This document shows, piece by piece, positions 9,100 to 16,291 of a stretch of DNA of 35,008 nt. Below the pieces are notes generated by a model. It was not told where the DNA came from, searched no databases, and was given only the letters and a program-made list of their open reading frames with translations. Made by a program: the position numbers and the translations under genes. The stretch lies in the NCBI GenBank assembly GCA_022822525.1, contig JAJEBN010000103.1, forward strand, positions 1 through 35,008. Reading direction: 5' to 3'. The DNA is from Acidimicrobiia bacterium (GTDB lineage Bacteria; Actinomycetota; Acidimicrobiia; Acidimicrobiales; Poriferisodalaceae). How positions within the stretch are numbered: the stretch's first letter is position 1; each line of letters starts with the position of its first letter.

Positions 9100-9109
9100 G
9101 CGCGTTCAC

Positions 9110-9874
9110 ATGACCAGCACGCAGATGCAGGCGCCCCGCGGCGATGCCTCGACGACCCCGGCGCTGGACGTGCGGAACCTCGTGGCCGGCTGGGGCGGCG
9201 TGCCCGCCGTACGCGACCTGTCGCTCCACGTCCATCCCGGAGAGGTGGTGGCACTGCTGGGCCCCAACGGCGCCGGCAAGACGACCACGCTGCTGACCAT
9301 CGCGGGGATCCTGCGGCCGATCGACGGCGAGATCGATGTGCTCGGCGAGCCGCTCGGCGGCGCCAGCGCGCACCAGGTGGCACGCAGGGGAGCCGCGTTG
9401 CTGCCCGAGGACCGGGGCATCTTCTTCCAGCTCACCGTGGCTGAGAACCTGCGCCTGCACCGGCACCGTCGCAGCGAGGTGACCGAGGCCGACATCATCG
9501 GCTGGTTCCCCGCGCTCAAGGCGCTGCTGGATCGCCGGACCGGTTTGCTCTCAGGCGGCGAGCAGCAGATGCTGGCCCTGGGCTGCAAGCTCATTGCCGA
9601 TCCGAAGCTGCTCATGGTGGACGAGATGAGCCTCGGGCTCGCGCCGATCATCGTGGAGCGCCTGCTGCCGGTCGTGCGGCGCATCGCCGACGAAACCGGC
9701 ACCGCCGTGCTGCTCGTAGAACAGCACGTGCATGCCGCACTGGCCATCACCGACAGGGCGTACGTCCTCAATCACGGCGAGCTGGCGCTGTCGGGCACGG
9801 CCGACGAGCTGGCGCAGCGACCCGAGGTGCTCGAGGCCAGCTACCTCGGGGAGCGCACTCTCGACCAGGAGTAG
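9110..9874 (+). CDS. livF: LivF-like ABC transporter ATP-binding protein
   Basis: 254 residues from the ATG at 9110. Walker A is GPNGAGKTT at residues 51-59, the signature [16 protein letters not shown] is canonical, and Walker B is [13 protein letters not shown]. The MSLGLAP and VEQHVHAAL segments are typical of LivF. It lies between two LivHMG fusions and is the only LivF in either cassette. It probably pairs with the LivG domain of the first fusion and may serve both. Because its signature motif is canonical, it may compensate for the odd signature in the fused LivG domains; this is inference. Confidence 0.93.
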   Translation: MTSTQMQAPRGDASTTPALDVRNLVAGWGGVPAVRDLSLHVHPGEVVALLGPNGAGKTTTLLTIAGILRPIDGEIDVLGEPLGGASAHQVARRGAALLPEDRGIFFQLTVAENLRLHRHRRSEVTEADIIGWFPALKALLDRRTGLLSGGEQQMLALGCKLIADPKLLMVDEMSLGLAPIIVERLLPVVRRIADETGTAVLLVEQHVHAALAITDRAYVLNHGELALSGTADELAQRPEVLEASYLGERTLDQE

Positions 9875-9881
9875 CGTCGGG

Positions 9882-9919
9882 GCCTCTATGGGTTCTCCAC
9901 TGACACGATTCCTAGAGGC
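9882..9919 (+). other. Imperfect stem-loop between livF and the second binding-protein gene
   Basis: GCCTCTA at 9882-9888 and TAGAGGC at 9913-9919 form a seven-base stem with a 24-base loop inside the 115-base gap. No T-tract follows. It could attenuate read-through between the two cassettes, but a loop this long makes it weak evidence. Confidence 0.25.
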
Positions 9920-9989
9920 TGAGCCGATAGGCGAAGCCGTGGCCCGAGCGGCCCGTGAGCGCAGCGAACAAGAGCGGGAAACTACAGGT

Positions 9990-11351
9990 GTGACAGCGAG
10001 ACGGATCACCTATCGGCGCGGCCTTTCGGTGCTGCTGCTCGCCGTCGGACTTGTCGCTGCGGCATGCGCAAGCTCGGACGGCGATGGCGACGACGCCCAG
10101 CCTGCGCCGACCACAGCCGAATCGCCTGGCGACGCTGCCGGCTCCTCCGCCGGCGGTGACGAGCCGGACGATGAACGAACAGGCGGCGACCCAGAACCAG
10201 ACACCGGCAACGGCACACCGATCGACCGCACCGGCGAAGTCATCCGGGTCGGCTATGTCAACAACGAGGGCGGCAACATCTCGCTGCCGGAGTTGCGCAT
10301 CGGCGGCGAGGTGGCCATCGGGGTGATCAACGATGCCGGCGGCATCCACGGCGCCAGGATCGAACCGATCGTCTGCCTCTCCGACGGCACGCCCGAGAGT
10401 GCCATCAACTGCGCGATCAAGCTGATCGAAGAAGACGTCGACATGGCGTACATGGGCGTCGAGCTGGGCTCCGAAGCGGCGTTCGGACTGTGGCTCGACG
10501 CCGGCATCCCCTACGTCTCAACCCACTCGTGGGGCCAAACCGAGAGAAACAGTCCCGGCTCCTTCCTGCTCCACGTGGCGACCGGGGCATTCGCCGTGGG
10601 CCCCGCCAAGACCTTCTCCGAACTCGGCATCGACCACATCGCAGTCGTCGTCCAGGACTCGTCCACCGCCTTGGATTTCATGGACAACATCATCGCCCCG
10701 GTGCTCGCCCACTACGGCATCGAGATGGAGCGCATCGTGGTGGACATCGCGGCGCCCGATTGGACCGCCGCCATCGCGGCCGCCCAGTCCGCGGGCGTCG
10801 AGGGGATGATGGGCCAGCTCGATGAGTTCGGCTGCATCGGCATGGTCGGATCGGCCGCCGCGAGCGGTTTCGACAAGCCGATCTTCGCCGGGTCATGCAC
10901 GCTGTACATCGACGTGCTCGGGCCTGCCGCCATCGGCACCTACACCCAGGGCGACCAGTGGGTCCCGTGGGTTGCCGAGTTCGCCCCGCCCGAAATCCAA
11001 GAACGCCTCGCCGAATACGCCGACCACATGACCGCAGCCGGTCACGAGAAGCTGATCGAGGGCTTCGGCATCGCCCCGTACGGGGCATGGCGCGAGATCC
11101 AGTTCATTCTCGAGACCATCGAGGGCCCGATTACCTCCGAGTCCATCACCGACGCCTTCACCAACGCGGGCGAGACGCCCGGGTGGTTCGGTCCCAACCT
11201 TCGCTGCGGGCAGGCGCCGTGGCCGCCAGAGTCCTCGCACTGCATGTCGCACATCATGGTGTGGCAGGTGGTCGAGGCCGACGACGGATCGCTGCGCCGG
11301 ATTGTGGTCGGCGACGGACTCTTCGACGCGTACGAGCTGAGCGGGCTGTAG
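9990..11351 (+). CDS. ABC transporter substrate-binding lipoprotein, LIV type (copy 2)
   Basis: 453 residues from the GTG at 9990, chosen because it gives a compact signal peptide (Arg-rich start, hydrophobic SVLLLAVGLVAAAC, lipobox cysteine at residue 26). An ATG at 9888 would add a long charged extension. A Gly/Pro/Thr/Asp/Glu-rich linker of about 55 residues precedes the binding domain. That domain closely parallels the first lipoprotein throughout: GEVIRVGYVNNEGGNISLPE, DGTPESAINCAIKLIE, GWFGPNLRCGQAPWP. The pair is clearly a duplication. Differences include QTERNSPGSFLLHVATGAF against VTEQNSPGSVIMHSPAGAY, so the ligands may differ. It is followed by its own permease-ATPase fusion. Confidence 0.92.
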   Translation: MTARRITYRRGLSVLLLAVGLVAAACASSDGDGDDAQPAPTTAESPGDAAGSSAGGDEPDDERTGGDPEPDTGNGTPIDRTGEVIRVGYVNNEGGNISLPELRIGGEVAIGVINDAGGIHGARIEPIVCLSDGTPESAINCAIKLIEEDVDMAYMGVELGSEAAFGLWLDAGIPYVSTHSWGQTERNSPGSFLLHVATGAFAVGPAKTFSELGIDHIAVVVQDSSTALDFMDNIIAPVLAHYGIEMERIVVDIAAPDWTAAIAAAQSAGVEGMMGQLDEFGCIGMVGSAAASGFDKPIFAGSCTLYIDVLGPAAIGTYTQGDQWVPWVAEFAPPEIQERLAEYADHMTAAGHEKLIEGFGIAPYGAWREIQFILETIEGPITSESITDAFTNAGETPGWFGPNLRCGQAPWPPESSHCMSHIMVWQVVEADDGSLRRIVVGDGLFDAYELSGL

Positions 11352-11461
11352 GGAGGCTGAGCCCCGGGCACGGCAAGACCAGTAAATATCCACACAGCCT
11401 CCGGCCCATCTGCGAGCATCTGCGGATGAGTGACCGGGCGATCTGAGGCGGATCTGCCGAA

Positions 11462-14299
11462 GTGGACCAGTACCTGCTCTTTGCGATCATCGGCTTGGGA
11501 TCGGGCTGCCTCTACGCGGCGCTGTCGATGGGCCTGGTCATCACCTACCGGGGCACCGGCATCATCAACTTCGCCACTGGCGCGATGGCGATGTGGGGGG
11601 CGTACGTCTACGACGAACTCAGCGACACCGGCGATCTCGTGCTGCCGCTGGTGATCATTCGCAGCCGCATCAGCCTCGGAGGCAGTTCGGGCAGCGTGCC
11701 CTTCGGGGTGGCCATCATCCTTGCTGTGCTGTCGTGCAGCCTCATCGGGCTGATGGTGCACTTCTTGGTCTTCCGGCCGCTCCGGCGAGCCCCGATCCTG
11801 GCCCGCGTGGTCGCGTCGGTGGGCGTGCTGCTGGTCATCCAAGCCCTGATCGTGATGCACTTCATGAGCAGCGCCCGCGTCGTCGCTCCGATCCTGCCCA
11901 ACGAGCCAGTGAGCTTCGCGGGGGTCAGCTTCTCTCGCGATCGACTCTGGCTCACGGCCGTCGTGCTGCTGACCGCCGCCGCGGCATGGGCGTGGTTCCG
12001 CTTCACGCGCTTGGGGCTCGCCACGCGGGCCTCTACCGAGAATGAGCGGGCGGTCAGCCTGGCCCGCTACTCGCCGCAAGTGCTGGCCGGCTCGACGTGG
12101 GTGCTGTCGAGCACCCTCGTCGGCTTCCTGCTGATCATGGCCTCGCCGGTCGTCTCCCTCAGCCCGTGGACCTACCTCGCGATCGTTCCGGCGCTCGCCG
12201 CGGCGGTCATCGGTCGGTTGCTGTCGATCGCCGTCACCGTGGCGGCCGCGTTCGGGCTCGGCATCTTCCAGTCGATCGTCGTGTACCAGACCACCAATCC
12301 GTGGTGGCCCGATTGGGCGATCACCGGCATACCCGACGCACTGCCGTTCGGGGTCATCGTGATCGCCCTGTTCGGCTTGGGCCACAACCTGCCGACCCGT
12401 GGCGCCGTCGAAGCCGATGCCCTGCCCGAGGTCGTTCGGCCGAAGATGCGGCCGAGCGTGGTCGCATCGGCCGTGGTAGCGGCCGGAGTGCTGACCGCGG
12501 TGGCACAGGGCAGCTACCGCATCGGGATCATGACCAGCATGATCATGACGATCGTCATGCTGTCGCTGGTGGTGCTGACCGGCCTCGTCGGCCAGATCTC
12601 GCTGGCCCAGGCCGCCATCGCGGGAGCCGCTGGCTTCGCGCTCAGCAAGCTGGGCGATTCGGTTGGCATCCCGTTTCCCATCTCGCTGCTGCTGGCAGCG
12701 CTCATGGCCACCGCCTTCGGACTCGTGGTGGGCGTCTCGGCCCTCCGCATCCGCGGTGCGCAGCTCGCGGTCGTCACCTTGGCCGGTGCGGTCGCGCTCG
12801 AGGAGTTCGTGTTTCGCAACTCCGCCATCACCGGCCTGTACGGCAATCCCATTACAGGTCCTTCGTTCTTCGGGGCGAACCTCAGCATTCGCGAGGGCAG
12901 GAACTTCGCCCGTATGGAATTCGGATTCCTGGTGCTGGCCGTGGTGACCGTATGCGCCATTGCCGTGGGCAACCTGGCCCGAAGTGCGACAGGGCGCCGT
13001 TTCCTGGCCGTTCGTTCCAACGAGCGGGCGGGCGCGTCGGTCGGCATCAATGTCGCGGGCACGAAGATGCTGGCATTCGCGCTTGCGTCGTTCCTGGCCG
13101 GTGTGGGCGGCGCGTTCATCGGCTACAGCCGGGGACAGCTCTCGGCGGAGAGCTTCGCCGTGCTCATCGGCCTGAGCTTCCTGGCGCTGGCCTACCTGTG
13201 CGGCATCACGAGCGTTCCCGGTGCAATCATCGCGGGGCTGTTCGCCCCGCTCGGCATCGTCTACATCACCGCAGACCGGATCGCCGAATTGGGCCGGTGG
13301 TACCAATTGGTGGCTGGTGTCGCCCTGGTGGCCACTGCGATCTTCTTCCCCGAAGGTGTGGCCGGCGCGTACCGCCAGAATCTCGCACGCCTGCGGGCAT
13401 TCCGGGCAGGCAGGCGGGCCCGGGCAGAGGCGCGCGAACGCAGCGATCTCGGAGCGATGCCCGCCGAGCCCGGCCCCGGGACAGCGGGCGAGTCGGTCCG
13501 CCTGTCGGAGTATCGGCGCAAGGAGCGCCAGAGGAGCTTCGAGGGCGCACCGGTCGTGCTAGGAGTCGAGGATCTCACGGTGCGCTTCGGCGGGCTGAAG
13601 GCACTGGACCAGGTGTCGCTGCGAGTTCGCGAGGGCGAGATCGTGGGATTGATCGGGCCGAACGGCGCCGGCAAGACGACGCTGATCGACGCACTGACGG
13701 GCTTTGTGCCGTCCCGTGGGCATGTGACGTTCTGCGAGGAACGGCTCTCCCGTGAAGCCCCCCATGTGCGCGCCCAGCGAGGGCTGGCGCGCACATGGCA
13801 GTCGCTGGAGCTGTTCAGTGACCTGACCGTGCGGGAGAACGTGCAGGTTGCCGCCGAGCGGTCTTCGATGCGCTCGGTGCTCGCCGATCTCGTTGTACCC
13901 GAGCGGCCAGCGGACACCTCGCGGGTTGATGCAGCGATGCAAATTGTCGGCTTGGTCGGTGACACCGATACACGACCAGCCAACCTCCCGCTCGGCCGCC
14001 AGAAGCTGGTCGGTGTTGCACGCGCGCTGGCGTCGGAACCCCGGGTAATGCTCGCTGACGAGCCGGCCGCAGGGTTGACCACCGCGGAGAGCATCGCGCT
14101 GGGCGTCCGACTGCTGGACGTGGCCTCGGAGGGCGTGTCCATCTTGCTGATCGACCACGACATGAATCTCGTGCTCGACATCTGCGACCACATCTATGTG
14201 CTCGATTTCGGCAAGATCATCGCGGAGGGCACGCCGGCGCAGATACGGGTCAACGAGACGGTGGTCGATGCCTACCTGGGCTCGGGCGCCAGCACCTGA
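11462..14299 (+). CDS. LivH-LivM-LivG fusion: two permease domains plus ATPase (copy 2)
   Basis: 945 residues from a GTG at 11462, with the same domain order as the first fusion and long stretches of near identity in LivH ([20 protein letters not shown]) and LivM ([17 protein letters not shown]). The linker (about 645-695) is Arg/Glu-rich instead of Ala/Pro-rich. Walker A is GPNGAGKTT at 732-740 and Walker B ends at Asp866-Glu867. The signature is again LPLGRQ. The D-loop reads GLTTAES where the first copy has GLDTAES, so its aspartate is replaced by Thr873. No second livF follows. Cassette 2 must therefore share the LivF encoded at 9110-9874, use one encoded elsewhere, or act with a LivG-LivG pair. 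Confidence 0.92.
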   Translation: MDQYLLFAIIGLGSGCLYAALSMGLVITYRGTGIINFATGAMAMWGAYVYDELSDTGDLVLPLVIIRSRISLGGSSGSVPFGVAIILAVLSCSLIGLMVHFLVFRPLRRAPILARVVASVGVLLVIQALIVMHFMSSARVVAPILPNEPVSFAGVSFSRDRLWLTAVVLLTAAAAWAWFRFTRLGLATRASTENERAVSLARYSPQVLAGSTWVLSSTLVGFLLIMASPVVSLSPWTYLAIVPALAAAVIGRLLSIAVTVAAAFGLGIFQSIVVYQTTNPWWPDWAITGIPDALPFGVIVIALFGLGHNLPTRGAVEADALPEVVRPKMRPSVVASAVVAAGVLTAVAQGSYRIGIMTSMIMTIVMLSLVVLTGLVGQISLAQAAIAGAAGFALSKLGDSVGIPFPISLLLAALMATAFGLVVGVSALRIRGAQLAVVTLAGAVALEEFVFRNSAITGLYGNPITGPSFFGANLSIREGRNFARMEFGFLVLAVVTVCAIAVGNLARSATGRRFLAVRSNERAGASVGINVAGTKMLAFALASFLAGVGGAFIGYSRGQLSAESFAVLIGLSFLALAYLCGITSVPGAIIAGLFAPLGIVYITADRIAELGRWYQLVAGVALVATAIFFPEGVAGAYRQNLARLRAFRAGRRARAEARERSDLGAMPAEPGPGTAGESVRLSEYRRKERQRSFEGAPVVLGVEDLTVRFGGLKALDQVSLRVREGEIVGLIGPNGAGKTTLIDALTGFVPSRGHVTFCEERLSREAPHVRAQRGLARTWQSLELFSDLTVRENVQVAAERSSMRSVLADLVVPERPADTSRVDAAMQIVGLVGDTDTRPANLPLGRQKLVGVARALASEPRVMLADEPAAGLTTAESIALGVRLLDVASEGVSILLIDHDMNLVLDICDHIYVLDFGKIIAEGTPAQIRVNETVVDAYLGSGAST

Positions 14300-14404
14300 G
14301 CACGCCAGTCGGCCAGCCCTCCCCCTCAAGACCGAGCCGCCAAGAATCGTCTTCGTTGCGCCACGCACGGTGTGCTGAGATGGCCCGACCTATGCTGCCG
14401 CGAT

Positions 14405-15031
14405 GTGGAAGTAGAGCGCCGAATCGTCCGTCGGGAGCGCCTCAACGCCGACATCGCACTGCCTTACGAGCTTCGCCTGCTCGACTTCGAATCGGCTATG
14501 CAGGACGTCTACGACTTCTTCTACGACGTCAACCAACACCTTGCCGGCAAGGGACTCGGACGCCTCGAAAACACCGTGCGGGGAGCGATTCTGTCCGGCG
14601 TCGTCTCCGACATGTTGACGGCCTATCTGTCAGCGCATTCTCGAACGCTCGTGCCGAACAACTACCACAACGGTCATCCCGACCTCGTGGTTGCAGGCGC
14701 CTATCCCGACAATGCCGTGAAAGCCGGCGAACGCGGCGTCGAGGTCAAGGCCACAACCAAACGCGGCGGAGCGGTGGACACCCACGGTGCCCGAGACCAG
14801 TGGTTCTGCGTCTTCGTCTACACCGTCGATCGCGCCACCCAGCCCATGACGGCCCGGACTCCGTTGCGCTTCACCGAGGTGTATCTGGCCCATGTCACCA
14901 CGCACGACTTCCGCCGCAATGAGCGAGGCGAACTCGGCACGCGGACGGCGACGCTGCATCGCGACGGCATCGCCAAGCTGCGCCAGAGTTGGGTCTACCT
15001 CGATGACGGGCCTGATGAGGGAACTTCGTAG
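14405..15031 (+). CDS. Probable type II restriction endonuclease, PD-(D/E)XK type
   Basis: About 208 residues from the GTG at 14405; an in-frame GTG at 14372 is also possible and neither has a clear ribosome binding site. HPDLVV with Pro92-Asp93 is followed 20 residues later by EVK (Glu113, Lys115). That fits the PD-x(n)-ExK nuclease core. A helical N-terminal half (MQDVYDFFYDVNQHLAGKG) precedes it. The 3' end overlaps the convergent DNA methyltransferase gene by 37 bases, a restriction-modification layout. I do not recognise the exact family or recognition sequence. The endonuclease role is inferred from the motif and the methyltransferase neighbour. Confidence 0.68.
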   Translation: MEVERRIVRRERLNADIALPYELRLLDFESAMQDVYDFFYDVNQHLAGKGLGRLENTVRGAILSGVVSDMLTAYLSAHSRTLVPNNYHNGHPDLVVAGAYPDNAVKAGERGVEVKATTKRGGAVDTHGARDQWFCVFVYTVDRATQPMTARTPLRFTEVYLAHVTTHDFRRNERGELGTRTATLHRDGIAKLRQSWVYLDDGPDEGTS

Positions 15032-15906
15032 TCGCGCAGGCGCTTGATGGCGCTCACTGCCATGTCGGCGTAGTTCATGTCGCTCTCGACGCCGATGCTG
15101 CGATAGCCGAGCCACTCGGCTGCGGCCAACGTCGAGCCTGAGCCCGCAAATGGGTCGAGCACAGTTCCCTCGCCAAGAGGCAGGACGGCCCGGACCACCT
15201 CACGAAGGAACGACTGCGGCTTCAGGCTGGGGTGCGGCGCCAGTTGCCGCTCCGCGGGCTGCGTCGGGGCTGACTTGATCACATCGGCAAACGGGCGCTC
15301 AGGCGAATGGCGTCGCAGGCCCCCGGTGCCCCATTTCCGAAGGTTGTCCTGCACGCGACCGTCGAGCGGCTTGCGAAAGAGCAGCCAAGGTTCCCACCCT
15401 GAACGTGGCATGACCGTCACATCGGGGAATTCGTGATGCGCGTTCTTGGGGCGATCACCGCCTCTCATCGTCATGACAAGTCGCACAACCTCGCCCCGGC
15501 GCTCGAGCCCTGCCATGCAGATGGCATTTGCAACGAGATGAGACACCAGCGGATTCGACGCGACGAGCACATGGGCGCCGGGAACAAGCACCGGCATCAG
15601 GGCAGCCGTCCAGCGGCTGAAGAAGCAGCTCAGGCGATCAAGGTCATCGCGATCCAGCGTGGTGAAGCGTGGTACAGGGGCTCGCCGATGCCCATCGAAG
15701 CTCGGTGGCAGCCGCCAGACACCGCCACGGCCGTTTCGCAGCTTCTCCTGCTGCGACGGCGAGTATTCCACCAGGCCGTATGGAGGGTCGGTGACGACGC
15801 CTTGGATCGAGGCCGGCGGCTGCGCAGCAAGCCAGTCCAGACAGTCGGCGTGGTACAGAGCCGCGTTGCCGACGACCGCGAACGGCTCAGCGAAGGACGT
15901 AGACAC
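14995..15906 (-). CDS. Site-specific DNA methyltransferase, beta class (N6-adenine or N4-cytosine)
   Basis: 303 residues from a GTG at 15906. The frame stays open to an ATG at 16014, but the extra part has no methyltransferase features and overlaps the upstream gene. Motif IV DPPYG is at residues 40-44 and the SAM-binding motif I (DPFAGSGS) is near 251-258, so the order IV then I marks the beta class. DPPY favours adenine-N6 but does not exclude N4-cytosine. PHPSLKPQSFLREVVRAVLP before motif I is the usual motif X-like helix. It overlaps the convergent putative endonuclease at its 3' end and the winged-helix gene by 20 bases at its 5' end. Confidence 0.9.
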   Translation of the reverse strand: MSTSFAEPFAVVGNAALYHADCLDWLAAQPPASIQGVVTDPPYGLVEYSPSQQEKLRNGRGGVWRLPPSFDGHRRAPVPRFTTLDRDDLDRLSCFFSRWTAALMPVLVPGAHVLVASNPLVSHLVANAICMAGLERRGEVVRLVMTMRGGDRPKNAHHEFPDVTVMPRSGWEPWLLFRKPLDGRVQDNLRKWGTGGLRRHSPERPFADVIKSAPTQPAERQLAPHPSLKPQSFLREVVRAVLPLGEGTVLDPFAGSGSTLAAAEWLGYRSIGVESDMNYADMAVSAIKRLRDYEVPSSGPSSR

Positions 15907-16123
15907 CGCGGCGGACTCTGGAGAACTGTCCGTCTCCGTCGGCGTTGAGTCGCAAGTAGCTGCGAACCGACGAGGCGGCGACGGCGGCGCCAAGTCGAGC
16001 TTCAACTCGTGCATGGATTACGTCCACCGGCAAGGGCCCGTCTGCACAAGCGAGCACGTCTTCGATGGCATCGCGAACTTCGCCGGGGCGACGACGACGT
16101 TCGTGCAGCACCGCTTCGTTCAC
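15887..16123 (-). CDS. Small winged-helix protein linked to the restriction-modification genes
   Basis: 78 residues from a GTG at 16123. The arrangement of helices (GEVRDAIEDVLACADGPLPV, then VIHARVEARLGAAVAASSVRSYL) and a closing wing (FSRVRRGVYVLR) resembles the HARE-HTH or winged-helix domains found next to DNA methyltransferases. It overlaps the methyltransferase start by 20 bases, so the two are one transcript. It may be a controller that times methyltransferase expression or a DNA-recognition helper of the enzyme. A perfect inverted repeat 13 bases upstream supports the controller idea. The family assignment is by pattern only. Confidence 0.7.
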   Translation of the reverse strand: MNEAVLHERRRRPGEVRDAIEDVLACADGPLPVDVIHARVEARLGAAVAASSVRSYLRLNADGDGQFSRVRRGVYVLR

Positions 16124-16135
16124 GGCAGCGACCGT

Positions 16136-16151
16136 AGACGTCTCGACGTCT
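16136..16151. promoter_or_regulatory. Inverted repeat upstream of the R-M winged-helix gene (candidate control box)
   Basis: AGACGTC-TC-GACGTCT is a perfect inverted repeat with seven-base arms and a two-base spacer, ending 13 bases from the GTG at 16123. Its place resembles that of the control boxes that C proteins bind in type II restriction-modification operons. The rest of the gap (16152-16291) shows no gene or clear promoter. Confidence 0.5.
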
Positions 16152-16291
16152 TGTTGGGTGGATACTCACACTCTCGCTGGACGAGCCAGCACCCGCGCCG
16201 AAGCGATCGTGGGGCCAGGACAGCAATTCTCGTGTGGGAGCGCTGCGCTCAATGCATGGCTTTGACATGCGATGAACATAGAGACGGGGTG

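Noticed and set aside
11042..13306. A 754-codon open frame on the minus strand opposite the second transporter fusion
   Set aside because: It is His/Arg/Asp/Gln-rich and mirrors the codon pattern of the real gene on the other strand.
15907..16014. N-terminal extension of the DNA methyltransferase to the ATG at 16014
   Set aside because: The extra residues overlap the winged-helix gene in another frame and have no methyltransferase features; the GTG at 15906 fits translational coupling.
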